15,847 bases of DNA from an uncultured Collinsella sp. (GTDB lineage: Bacteria; Actinomycetota; Coriobacteriia; Coriobacteriales; Coriobacteriaceae), in assembly GCA_900547855.1 (NCBI GenBank), contig URIK01000027.1, positions 1 to 15,847 of the forward strand. Reading direction: 5' to 3'. Of the stretch, positions 1 through 6,667 are shown piece after piece. Position numbers and translations under genes: made by a program. Every line of letters begins with the position of its first letter. Positions within the stretch are counted from its first letter, which is position 1. The notes below the pieces were generated by a model that had not been told where the DNA came from, ran no database searches, and saw nothing but the letters and a program-made list of their open reading frames with translations.

Positions 1-49
1 ACGAGATTCATGAGCGTCTCGTGGGCTCGGAGATGTGTATAAGAGACAG
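1..49 (+). other. Illumina Nextera (P7/i7 side) adapter, not genomic
   Basis: Positions 1-7 (ACGAGAT) match the end of the P7 primer, 8-15 (TCATGAGC) sit where the 8-nt i7 index belongs, 16-30 match the Nextera read-2 linker, and 31-49 are the Tn5 mosaic end AGATGTGTATAAGAGACAG. The whole arrangement is that of a library adapter left on a contig end. It produces the spurious peptide MGSEMCIRDS when read in frame with the following gene. Genomic sequence starts at 50. Confidence 0.98.
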
Positions 50-50
50 C

Positions 51-581
51 ATCTCGAGCGTGAGCGAGTCGGCACAACTCGCCGCTTCGATTAGCGACAA
101 CGAGGACTGCTACTTCGTTCCCGCCTTTGCGGGTTTGGGTGCTCCCTGGTGGGACCCGCATGCTCGCGGTATCGTGTGCGGTCTGACCGGCGCCTCGAGC
201 CGTGCGACCATCGTACGTGCCGCCTGCGAATCCATGGCATATCAGAGCTACGACGTGCTGCGCGCCATGGAGCAGGACGTGGGGCTTTCGATTGAGCGCC
301 TGTCTGTCGATGGCGGTGCCTCGCGCAACGAGTTCATCATGCAATTCCAGGCCGACCTGCTGGATATCCCCGTGCTGCAATGCGAGACGGTGGAGACCAC
401 GGCAATCGGTGCCGCGTACTTGGCGGGTCTTGCCGTCGGCTATTGGGAAGACCTGGAAGAGCTGGAGCAAAATGCCCAGATCGTTAGGACCTTCCTTCCC
501 CACATGTCCGCCGAGCGCCGCGAACAAAACCTTGCGGGCTGGCGTGATGCAGTCAGGCGCTCGCTCAGTACCGCACAGTAG
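51..581 (+). CDS. glpK: glycerol kinase, C-terminal part (5' end missing)
   Basis: Glycerol kinase phosphorylates glycerol to sn-glycerol 3-phosphate with ATP in the cytoplasm. About 176 residues of the C-terminal FGGY ATPase lobe are present, roughly the last third of a protein normally near 500 residues. Recognisable blocks are VPAFAGLGAPWWDPHARG, the DGGASRNEFIMQFQADLL segment of the FGGY C-terminal signature, and AIGAAYLAGLAVGYW, all closely matching bacterial GlpK. The gene is cut by the contig end: the reading frame continues into the adapter, so the ATG near position 21 is not its start. The stop is TAG at 579-581. It is followed by 123 nt before upp. The family call is secure; nothing about regulation can be seen because the promoter lies outside the window. 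Confidence 0.95.
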   Translation: MSSVSESAQLAASISDNEDCYFVPAFAGLGAPWWDPHARGIVCGLTGASSRATIVRAACESMAYQSYDVLRAMEQDVGLSIERLSVDGGASRNEFIMQFQADLLDIPVLQCETVETTAIGAAYLAGLAVGYWEDLEELEQNAQIVRTFLPHMSAERREQNLAGWRDAVRRSLSTAQ

Positions 582-653
582 GGCTGCGATGGGCTGCTCG
601 ATACAACAAACCGCTAAACTAATGCATGGCGTGCGGCGGCAACATTGCTGCGC

Positions 654-685
654 GCCTTGTCAGCAAGGCCGTTTTGCGGCCGCAA
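654..685 (+). other. small inverted repeats in the glpK-upp gap
   Basis: GCCTTG (654-659) and CAAGGC (664-669) form a 6-bp stem with a TCAG loop, followed by CGTTTTG. It could be a weak terminator for glpK, but the T run is only four bases. Directly after it lies the 12-nt palindrome TTGCGGCCGCAA (674-685), which contains a NotI site. A -10-like TAAACT at 615-620 has no good -35. The upp ribosome site (AAAGGGG, 688-694) follows at once, so these elements lie in the upp leader. Confidence 0.3.
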
Positions 686-704
686 CGAAAGGGGCAATCA
701 ACCC

Positions 705-1352
705 ATGACCGTCACCTACGATGCGTCCCGCGTGACGCTTGTCGATCACCCGCTCGTCCAGCACAAGCTGTCGATCCTGCGCGACAAAAACACCGGCACC
801 AACCAGTTCCGCCAGCTCGTGCGCGAGCTCGCGCTTTTTGACGGCTACGAGGCCATGCGCGACCTGCCTATGGAAGACGTCGAGGTCGAGACCCCCATCA
901 CTACCGCCACGTTCAAACGGCTCGCCGGCAAGAAACTCGCCATCGTGCCCATCCTGCGTGCGGGCCTTGGAATGGTCGACGGCATTCTCGACTTGGTGCC
1001 CTCCGCTCGCGTGGGCCACATCGGCATGGAGCGCGACGAGGTCACCCACGAGCCGCACGAGTATTACTGCAAGATGCCCAAGGATATCGACCAGCGCATC
1101 TGCCTGGTCGTCGACCCCATGCTCGCCACGGGCGGTTCGGCCGAAATGGCCATCAGCTACCTGCGCGAGCGCGGTGTCAAGGACATCCGCATGCTGTGCA
1201 TCGTCGCGGCCCCCGAGGGCCTCAAGTCGCTGACCGAGAAGGATCCTGACGTACATATTTATACGTGTGCTATCGACGACCATCTCAACGAGGCTGCCTA
1301 CATCGTTCCCGGCCTCGGCGACGCCGGCGACCGCATCTACGGCACGCTCTAG
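705..1352 (+). CDS. upp: uracil phosphoribosyltransferase
   Basis: Converts uracil and PRPP to UMP plus diphosphate in pyrimidine salvage; cytoplasmic. The 215-residue product is close to the usual 208 or so. Motifs: PILRAGLGMVDG (82-93), the PRPP-binding loop VVDPMLATGGSA (135-146) and the C-terminal uracil-binding block VPGLGDAGDRIYGTL (201-215), the last nearly identical to E. coli Upp. I chose the ATG at 705 because AAAGGGG (688-694) precedes it by 10 nt and homologues begin here; an in-frame start at 645 would add 20 unrelated residues through the leader hairpins. It appears to be its own transcription unit: 123 nt from glpK, and a strong hairpin 42 nt after the stop separates it from the ATP synthase genes. 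Confidence 0.97.
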   Translation: MTVTYDASRVTLVDHPLVQHKLSILRDKNTGTNQFRQLVRELALFDGYEAMRDLPMEDVEVETPITTATFKRLAGKKLAIVPILRAGLGMVDGILDLVPSARVGHIGMERDEVTHEPHEYYCKMPKDIDQRICLVVDPMLATGGSAEMAISYLRERGVKDIRMLCIVAAPEGLKSLTEKDPDVHIYTCAIDDHLNEAAYIVPGLGDAGDRIYGTL

Positions 1353-1394
1353 TCGCTGGGCTAAGACGGCCGCGGCTGCAAATACGAAGAAACG

Positions 1395-1429
1395 GTGCGC
1401 GCGGTCGAACAAAAGGCGACCGCGCGCAC
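1395..1429 (+). terminator. 13-bp GC-rich hairpin downstream of upp, probable terminator
   Basis: GTGCGCGCGGTCG (1395-1407) is perfectly complementary to CGACCGCGCGCAC (1417-1429) with a 9-nt A-rich loop. It lies 42 nt after the upp stop. The following bases (TCCTGTT) are a poor T tract, so plus-strand intrinsic termination may be inefficient or Rho-assisted. On the minus strand the stem is followed by CGTTTCTTCG, so it could also act bidirectionally. Confidence 0.6.
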
Positions 1430-1441
1430 TCCTGTTAACGG

Positions 1442-1473
1442 ACGTTTTGCCCTGCAGGGTTCGAGAAAAACGT
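1442..1473. repeat. second inverted repeat in the upp-atp spacer
   Basis: ACGTTTT (1442-1448) and AAAACGT (1467-1473) are 7-nt inverted repeats. They enclose the palindrome CCCTGCAGGG (1450-1459). The element sits 12 nt after the post-upp hairpin and about 70 nt before the presumed atp promoter. No gene is visible in 1353-1633; this spacer holds only the two inverted repeats, the promoter candidate and the leader. Confidence 0.4.
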
Positions 1474-1544
1474 ATTACCGTACCTGCGGCATAAAGAAGG
1501 TCTTAAGAAAACGAACAGGTGCGTATTAACCGATGCTTTTTCGG

Positions 1545-1572
1545 TTGTACTTTAACGATTGGCTCGTACAAT
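1545..1572 (+). promoter_or_regulatory. candidate sigma-70-type promoter of the atp operon
   Basis: TTGTAC (1545-1550) and TACAAT (1567-1572; 5 of 6 to TATAAT) are separated by 16 nt. Transcription would begin near 1579, leaving a leader of about 55 nt before the GTG at 1634. A 6-bp inverted repeat, AACCGA (1528-1533) and TCGGTT (1541-1546), overlaps the -35 and could be an operator. This is the best promoter match between upp and the ATP synthase genes. Confidence 0.5.
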
Positions 1573-1633
1573 AGTCACCAATGTTTGGCGGGAACTGTTC
1601 TGTGAGGCGTTAAAAAGGAAAGTGAGGACGCCA

Positions 1634-1945
1634 GTGTTTCAGATAGCCGATCTGCTCGCTATCGTTGCAGGCGCCATCGCGGGCGCAATTGCCTTCCTTC
1701 CCTTTGTCTTTACGCTCAAGCCGGTTCTTGACGATAAGCAGAATGCGGACATGCTCAAGGGTATGGTGAGTCTGGCGGTCTCGGCAATCGCTCTGCTCGT
1801 CTTTACCTTGGTTGTGTTTGTGTTGTTCGGAGAGGCATTTCGCATGTTCCTCCTGGGCGAGGCGATCGGCTTCGTGGCCTTTATGGCCGCCTGCGCGGTT
1901 CGCGTCGCCAAGGCGCTGCGAGATCCTCATGAGGTCGAAAGGTAA
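1634..1945 (+). CDS. atpI: small membrane protein at the head of the ATP synthase operon (AtpI position)
   Basis: A 103-residue protein with three hydrophobic segments (about 5-28, 42-66 and 72-93) and a charged C-terminus. Its place directly before atpB and its size fit AtpI, the poorly conserved accessory protein linked to c-ring assembly or cation handling, but the sequence itself is not diagnostic. The start is uncertain. GTG 1634 has GAGGA (1624-1628) 5 nt upstream and is preferred; GTG 1622 has a ribosome site too close, and TTG 1559 lies inside the presumed promoter. The ATPase a-subunit gene starts 4 nt after the stop, and its ribosome site (AAAGG, 1938-1942) lies within this gene's last codons, so the two are probably coupled in translation. 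Confidence 0.6.
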   Translation: MFQIADLLAIVAGAIAGAIAFLPFVFTLKPVLDDKQNADMLKGMVSLAVSAIALLVFTLVVFVLFGEAFRMFLLGEAIGFVAFMAACAVRVAKALRDPHEVER

Positions 1946-1948
1946 GTC

Positions 1949-2752
1949 GTGGAAATTTTTGAAAAGCTGCCTGATGAGATTAATCATCTGGTCAGCGAGT
2001 TCAGCTCCACCCCCGTCGTGGGCGATCTGAGCTGCGGCATCACGCAGTACTCGTTTTGGCTGATCGTCTCCACGATCGTGCTCCTGATCGTCCTGGCCGT
2101 GTTCAAGAAGAAGCAGACCCTGGTTCCCAAGGGCTTCTTCGTCAACGGTTTCGAGTACATCATCGAGTACGTCGAGAACGATATCGGCAAGGGTGTCGTG
2201 GGTGAGAACTGGAAGAAGCACTTCCCGTTCCTGTGCTCGCTTTTCCTGTTCATCCTGATCAATAACATGATCGGCCTGATCCCGGGAATGAAGCCCGGCA
2301 CCGGCGCAATCGGCTCCACCGCCGCACTCGCCATTTTCGCCTTCGTGTACTTCATCTACTACGGATGCAAGGCTCACGGCGTGATCGGCTACATCAAGAG
2401 CCTCGCCCCGCAGGGCGTGAGCTTCCCGATGAACGTGCTCGTGTGGGTCGTCGAGCTTTTCTCAACCTTCCTGCGCCTCATCACGCTCGCCGTCCGTCTG
2501 TTCTGCAACATGTTCGCAGGACACGTGGTCATGGGCTCGTTCGCCATCATGGCGAGCATGTTCATGCAGCCGCTGCTTCAGCAGGTTTCCGCGGCCCACG
2601 CCGTTGGCGCCCTGCCTTCGCTAGCCTGGCTTGCCATCCTCATCCTGATCTATGCGATCGAGCTTGTGGTCGGCGCCATCCAGGCTTACGTCTTCACGGT
2701 CCTTACCGCCGTGTATGTCTCCGAGGCAGAGGAGGTCGCGGAGGAGGAGTAG
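1949..2752 (+). CDS. atpB: ATP synthase F0 subunit a
   Basis: Membrane stator subunit that forms the two half-channels for ions next to the c-ring. 267 residues with several hydrophobic helices (about 35-51, 93-112, 121-140, 160-185, 190-210, 225-255). The essential arginine is R183 in LAVRLFCNMFAGH (180-192), equivalent to aR210 of E. coli, and Q245 in IQAYVFTVLTAVY matches the conserved helix-5 glutamine. The C-terminus ends in an acidic tail (EAEEVAEEE). The start is GTG 1949 with AAAGG 6 nt upstream; there is no nearby ATG that keeps the N-terminus. It follows the AtpI-like gene closely and is separated from atpE by an unusually long 124-nt leader. Confidence 0.96.
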   Translation: MEIFEKLPDEINHLVSEFSSTPVVGDLSCGITQYSFWLIVSTIVLLIVLAVFKKKQTLVPKGFFVNGFEYIIEYVENDIGKGVVGENWKKHFPFLCSLFLFILINNMIGLIPGMKPGTGAIGSTAALAIFAFVYFIYYGCKAHGVIGYIKSLAPQGVSFPMNVLVWVVELFSTFLRLITLAVRLFCNMFAGHVVMGSFAIMASMFMQPLLQQVSAAHAVGALPSLAWLAILILIYAIELVVGAIQAYVFTVLTAVYVSEAEEVAEEE

Positions 2753-2876
2753 TCTTCCGTTCGCGCCTTAAAGGTAAGGCAATTCGTTAAACCGCCGGTG
2801 CCCGTACCCATGGAGCCCGGCAGTTATAAAAAGGTTATCCTGCGTGAAATAAGACACGCACGACAAAGGAGGAATC
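2753..2876 (+). promoter_or_regulatory. structured leader with strong Shine-Dalgarno before atpE
   Basis: This 124-nt gap is the only long non-coding stretch inside the operon. It contains a small hairpin GCCTT/AAGGC (2765-2780) and GCCGG/CCGGC (2794-2798 with 2817-2821). It ends in AAAGGAGG (2865-2872), a near-perfect anti-16S match 4 nt before the atpE GTG. High translation of atpE fits the need for many c subunits per enzyme; the hairpins may stabilise the downstream message, which is inference. Confidence 0.5.
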
Positions 2877-3071
2877 GTGGGAGTTATCGGTTACGGTCTC
2901 GGTGTTATCGGCGCTGGTCTTGCTATCGGCCTGTCTGCTCTGGGTGCTACGGGTGCTATGGCCCGTCAGCCTGAGGTCCAGGGCCGCGTGTTCACCGTCT
3001 TCATCATGGGCTCCGCCTTCGGCGAGGCTCTGGCTCTGATCGGCTTCGTTGTCGCGCTGATCGTTAAATAG
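2877..3071 (+). CDS. atpE: ATP synthase F0 subunit c
   Basis: Forms the rotating c-ring. Only 64 residues, slightly short for the family (about 70-85), with two hydrophobic helices (1-27 and 38-63) joined by the polar loop ARQPE (29-33). The ion-binding carboxylate is E50 in GSAFGEALALIGF. In sodium-type rings this glutamate is followed by Ser/Thr and a helix-1 Gln is present; here E50 is followed by Ala-Leu and the helix-1 position is Ile, so proton coupling is inferred. The length is real: an in-frame TAA at 2850-2852 precedes the GTG, and the strong ribosome site AAAGGAGG fixes the start. The protein therefore begins almost directly in helix 1. atpF starts 15 nt downstream. Confidence 0.96.
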   Translation: MGVIGYGLGVIGAGLAIGLSALGATGAMARQPEVQGRVFTVFIMGSAFGEALALIGFVVALIVK

Positions 3072-3086
3072 CACGGAGCGTCAAGT

Positions 3087-3689
3087 ATGAATCTTTCATC
3101 CCAGAAGAGCGCGATCGCACTCTCCGCGTCCGCGGCCGCGCTGCTCATGCCGGTTTCCGCGTTCGCCGAGGACGGCGCCGCCGGTGCGGACATCCTCATC
3201 CCTAAGATGGCGGAGTTCATCCCGGCGCTTATCGCCTTCCTGATTATCTGGATCGTGCTGGCCAAGGTCGCCCTGCCGGGCATCATGAAAACCATGGAGG
3301 AGCGCGGCAAGAAGATCGAGGAGAGCCTCGACGAGGCCGAGAAGACCAAGCAGGAGGCTATCGCCAAGCGCGCTGAGTCCGACTCGATCGTCACCGACGC
3401 CCGTCGTCAGGCTGCCGACATCGTTCTCGAGGCTCGTAAGGACGCCGAGTCCGAGCGCGCCCGTATCATCGAGGCTGCTCACAAGGAGGCCGAGGAGATC
3501 ATCGCCAAGGCCCATACGACCGTCGAGGACGAGCGCAAGTCCATTTACGCCGGTGCCGCGAGCTCCATCGCCGACCTGTCCGTTGCCGTCGCCACCAAGA
3601 TCGTGGGCGAGGCACTCGAGGACGATGCCGAGCAGAAGAAGCTCATCGAGCGCTACATCCAGGAAGCAGGTAGCCTGAATGCCGACTAG
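3087..3689 (+). CDS. atpF: ATP synthase F0 subunit b with signal-peptide-like N-terminus
   Basis: Peripheral stalk subunit linking F0 to the delta/alpha head. 200 residues against about 156 in E. coli. The extra length is N-terminal: residues 1-27 resemble a Sec signal peptide (Lys7, Ala/Leu-rich core, MPVSAFA before ED). The usual membrane anchor follows (about 43-63, EFIPALIAFLIIWIVLAKVAL region), and then a long charged coiled coil (about 68-165) rich in Glu, Lys, Arg and Ala. ATG 3087 has GGAG 8 nt upstream; a later in-frame ATG at 3207 (residue 41) would drop the signal-like part but has no clear ribosome site. The 3' end overlaps atpH by 11 nt, indicating translational coupling. Confidence 0.94.
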   Translation: MNLSSQKSAIALSASAAALLMPVSAFAEDGAAGADILIPKMAEFIPALIAFLIIWIVLAKVALPGIMKTMEERGKKIEESLDEAEKTKQEAIAKRAESDSIVTDARRQAADIVLEARKDAESERARIIEAAHKEAEEIIAKAHTTVEDERKSIYAGAASSIADLSVAVATKIVGEALEDDAEQKKLIERYIQEAGSLNAD

Positions 3690-4155
3690 CCGCTATCAGG
3701 ACAAGGTGCTCGAGACCTACGCGCGCTCCCTTCTGGAAGCCGCTAAGGCCGAGAACCATGTGTTCGAGGACCTCGAGATGATCGAGCGCTTGGCTTCTGC
3801 CAGCCCCGAGATCATCGCCGTGCTCGACACCATGTCCAAGCGCGACCAGCTCGACCTTCTTCCCAAGGTGGCAGCTGCCTTTAAGTATGTTGCCGAGGAA
3901 GACGAGGATGTAGTGGGCGTGACCGTCACCACGGCGATCCCGCTCGACGACGAGCTGCGTCAAACCATCACTAAGAAATGCGAGCAGGACTTCGGCCGGA
4001 AGGTATTCCTTATCGAGCAGGTCGACCCGTCTATCGTGGGCGGCCTGGTGCTCGAGGCCCGCGGCGAGCGTCGTGACATTTCCGTCAAGACGCAGCTGCG
4101 CATCGCGCAGGAGACCCTCGCAAACTCTGCTAATTCGTACGGAGGTGAAGCCTAA
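3679..4155 (+). CDS. atpH: ATP synthase F1 subunit delta (OSCP)
   Basis: Connects the peripheral stalk to the alpha3beta3 head. 158 residues, somewhat shorter than the usual 177 or so. The N-terminal helical domain (RYQDKVLETYARSLLEAA) and the conserved C-terminal OSCP block (VTVTTAIPLDDELRQ, then DPSIVGGLVLEARGERRDIS) are present. It starts with ATG 3679 inside the end of atpF, and its stop TAA shares one base with the atpA ATG (TAATG, 4153-4157). The atpA ribosome site GGAGGTGA (4141-4148) lies inside its last codons. Confidence 0.94.
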   Translation: MPTSRYQDKVLETYARSLLEAAKAENHVFEDLEMIERLASASPEIIAVLDTMSKRDQLDLLPKVAAAFKYVAEEDEDVVGVTVTTAIPLDDELRQTITKKCEQDFGRKVFLIEQVDPSIVGGLVLEARGERRDISVKTQLRIAQETLANSANSYGGEA

Positions 4156-5753
4156 TGTCCGAAACCCTCAATGCCCAGGATATCGCCAAGAAACTGCAGG
4201 AGCAGCTCACGAGCCTCTCCGCGACGGTCGATACGCATGAGGTTTCAACGGTCGACGAGGTAGGCGACGGCATCGCGCGCGTCTCCGGCCTCAAGAGCGC
4301 CATGGCAGGCGAGCTTCTGGAGTTCAAGAGCTCCGATACCGGTGAGACCGTCTTCGGCCTTGCCCAGAACCTTGACCGTGACGAGGTCGGCGCCGTTCTG
4401 TTCGGTGCCGTCGACTCCATCAAGGAAGGCGACGAGTGCCGCACCACTGGCCGCATTATGGATATCCCCGTGAGCCGTGCCATGCTCGGCCGCGTCGTCA
4501 ATCCGCTCGGCCAGCCCATCGACGGCCTGGGCGACATCGTCGCCACGCACCGTCGCCCCATCGAGTTCAAGGCTCCCGGCGTCATCGATCGTACCCCGGT
4601 GTGCGAGCCGGTTCAGACCGGTCTGCTCGCTATCGACTCCATGGTGCCTATTGGCCGCGGTCAGCGCGAGCTCATCATCGGCGACCGTAAGACCGGTAAG
4701 ACCGCCATCGCCATCGACGCTATCCTCAACCAGCGCGGCAAGGGCATGGTCTGCATCTATGTCGCCATCGGCCAGAAGGCCTCCACGGTTGCCAACATCC
4801 GCGAGACCCTCGCTCAGCACGGTGCGCTCGACTACACCATCATCGTTTCGGCCACCGCTGCCGATTCCGCCCCTATGCAGTACATCGCGCCTATGGCCGG
4901 TGCCGCTATCGGCGAGTTCTTCATGTACAACGGCGAGGACGGCAAGCCCGCCAGCGAGACCAACCCCGGCGGCCACGTGCTCGTCATCTACGACGACCTG
5001 TCCAAGCAGGCTGTGGCCTACCGTCAGATGTCGCTGACGCTGCATCGTCCGCCCGGACGCGAGGCCTATCCTGGCGACATCTTCTACCTGCACTCTCGTC
5101 TGCTCGAGCGTGCAGTCAAGATGTCCAAGAAGAACGGTTATGGCTCCATGACGGCTCTGCCGATCATCGAGACCCAGGACGGCGACGTCTCGGCCTACAT
5201 TCCGACCAACGTCATTTCCATTACCGATGGTCAGATCTACCTGCAGTCCGAACTCTTCTTCCAGGGACAGCGCCCGGCAGTCGACGTGGGCATTTCCGTG
5301 TCCCGCGTCGGTGGCGACGCGCAGACCAAGGCTATGAAGCAGGTCGCCGGCAACCTCCGTCTGGACCTCGCTTCGTACCAGGAGCTCGCCGGCTTTACGC
5401 AGTTCGGCTCCGACCTCGACGAGGCTACTCAGAAGCAGCTGACCCATGGTGCTCGCATGACCGAGCTCCTGAAGCAGCCGCGTTACAAGCCGTTTGAGGT
5501 TGGCGAGCAGATCGTTACGCTGTTCGCTGGCAACGAGGGCTTCCTGGATGACCTGGAGATCGCCGACGTGCTGCCCTTCCGTGCCGAGCTCATCGAGTAC
5601 ATGGACAATGGCTTTGGTTCGCTGCTCGACAAGGTTCGCGCCAAGAAGATCGATGATGACACCAAGGCTGAGCTCTTGCGCGTCATCGGCGACTTCAAAC
5701 AGCAGTTCATGGCCAAGCACCATTCGGATGTTTCTGGATCAGAGGAGAACTAA
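4155..5753 (+). CDS. atpA: ATP synthase F1 subunit alpha
   Basis: Non-catalytic nucleotide-binding subunit of the F1 head. 532 residues: N-terminal beta barrel (about 25-95), nucleotide-binding domain with Walker A GDRKTGKT (176-183) and Walker B ending in VLVIYDD (275-281), the DELSEED-side helical domain, and the arginine finger R384 in SVSRVGGDAQ that completes the catalytic site on beta. Residues 253-281 form a longer loop (NGEDGKPASETNPGG core) than the matching E. coli segment by about 12 residues. Translation starts at ATG 4155 with GGAGGTGA 6 nt upstream and a one-base overlap with atpH. Confidence 0.97.
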   Translation: MSETLNAQDIAKKLQEQLTSLSATVDTHEVSTVDEVGDGIARVSGLKSAMAGELLEFKSSDTGETVFGLAQNLDRDEVGAVLFGAVDSIKEGDECRTTGRIMDIPVSRAMLGRVVNPLGQPIDGLGDIVATHRRPIEFKAPGVIDRTPVCEPVQTGLLAIDSMVPIGRGQRELIIGDRKTGKTAIAIDAILNQRGKGMVCIYVAIGQKASTVANIRETLAQHGALDYTIIVSATAADSAPMQYIAPMAGAAIGEFFMYNGEDGKPASETNPGGHVLVIYDDLSKQAVAYRQMSLTLHRPPGREAYPGDIFYLHSRLLERAVKMSKKNGYGSMTALPIIETQDGDVSAYIPTNVISITDGQIYLQSELFFQGQRPAVDVGISVSRVGGDAQTKAMKQVAGNLRLDLASYQELAGFTQFGSDLDEATQKQLTHGARMTELLKQPRYKPFEVGEQIVTLFAGNEGFLDDLEIADVLPFRAELIEYMDNGFGSLLDKVRAKKIDDDTKAELLRVIGDFKQQFMAKHHSDVSGSEEN

Positions 5754-5758
5754 GCCCC

Positions 5759-6667
5759 ATGGCCAACCTTCGCGACATTAAGAAGCGAATCTCCTCGGTT
5801 ACCACGACCAAGCAGATCACGCGCACGATGGAGATGGTCTCTACGGCCAAGATCCGTCGTGCCCTCGATCGCTCCAAGCAGGCCGAGCCCTATAAGGAGG
5901 CGCTGACCGACGTCATGTTGACGGTCGCCGGCGACGCCTCCTGTTCGGGCACCGATCCCATGCTGCAGAAGCATGAGAGCGTCAAGCATGGCCTGATTGT
6001 CGTTATTGCCTCGGACCGCGGCCTTGCCGGCGGTTTCAATACGACGGTGGAGCGCACGGCCGAAAAGCTCGCCGCTTCTTGGGCGAACGACGGCATCGAG
6101 TGCGAGATCATCGCGTGCGGGCGTAAGCCGGCCACGTATTTCCGTGACCGCGCAAACGTTGTCATGCACTTTGAGGGCAACTCCTCTGAGCCCGATTTCA
6201 ATCAGGCCCGCATGATCTCCTCTCATATCTGCGATGCGTATCGTGCCGGTGAGCTTGACCGTGTCGAGCTTGTCTACCACCACGCCAAGAACCGCGTGGA
6301 TCAGGAGCTTCGCGTCGAGCATCTGTTGCCGCTCGACCCCGAGATGATCGCTATGGCCCACGGTCCGCGTAAGAACGAGACCGACGCCCCTAAGCGCATC
6401 TCGTCCACGTTCGAGTTCGTGCCCTCTCCCGAGCATGTTCTCGGCAAGCTTGTGCCGTCTTATATCCTGACGGTCATCTACCAGGCCCTGATCGATTCGG
6501 CGGCTGCCGAGCAGGGTGCACGCCGCAAGGCCATGCACTCCGCGACGGAAAACGCCACCGCGATCATCTCGACCCTTACCCGCACGTATAGTCGCGTGCG
6601 CCAGGCTTCGATCACGACCGAGATTAACGAGATCGTCGGCGGAGCCTCAGCATTGGAGGAACAGTAA
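5759..6667 (+). CDS. atpG: ATP synthase F1 subunit gamma
   Basis: Central rotor shaft that couples c-ring rotation to the catalytic sites. 302 residues, a little longer than E. coli (287). The N-terminal helix MANLRDIKKRISSVTTTKQI and C-terminal helix RQASITTEINEIVGGASAL are the characteristic coiled-coil ends, and SDRGLAGGFNTTV (84-96) is the conserved core motif. ATG 5759 is 5 nt after the atpA stop; AGAGGAG (5741-5747) is about 11 nt upstream, slightly far but adequate. Its stop TAA overlaps the atpD ATG by one base. Confidence 0.97.
   Translation: MANLRDIKKRISSVTTTKQITRTMEMVSTAKIRRALDRSKQAEPYKEALTDVMLTVAGDASCSGTDPMLQKHESVKHGLIVVIASDRGLAGGFNTTVERTAEKLAASWANDGIECEIIACGRKPATYFRDRANVVMHFEGNSSEPDFNQARMISSHICDAYRAGELDRVELVYHHAKNRVDQELRVEHLLPLDPEMIAMAHGPRKNETDAPKRISSTFEFVPSPEHVLGKLVPSYILTVIYQALIDSAAAEQGARRKAMHSATENATAIISTLTRTYSRVRQASITTEINEIVGGASALEEQ

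Noticed and set aside
660..1412. 250-codon minus-strand frame opposite upp
   Set aside because: Mirror of upp; it starts inside the post-upp hairpin and has no family resemblance.
1559..1633. Upstream TTG start extending the AtpI-like protein by 25 residues
   Set aside because: The TTG lies between the presumed -35 and -10 elements and lacks a ribosome site; the extension is charged and not membrane-like.
2877..3071. Sodium-driven ATP synthase
   Set aside because: The c subunit lacks the helix-1 Gln and the Ser/Thr after the key Glu that ligate sodium in known sodium-type rings.
4245..5723. 492-codon minus-strand frame opposite atpA
   Set aside because: Same shadow effect; the plus-strand frame has all ATP synthase alpha motifs and proper translation signals.
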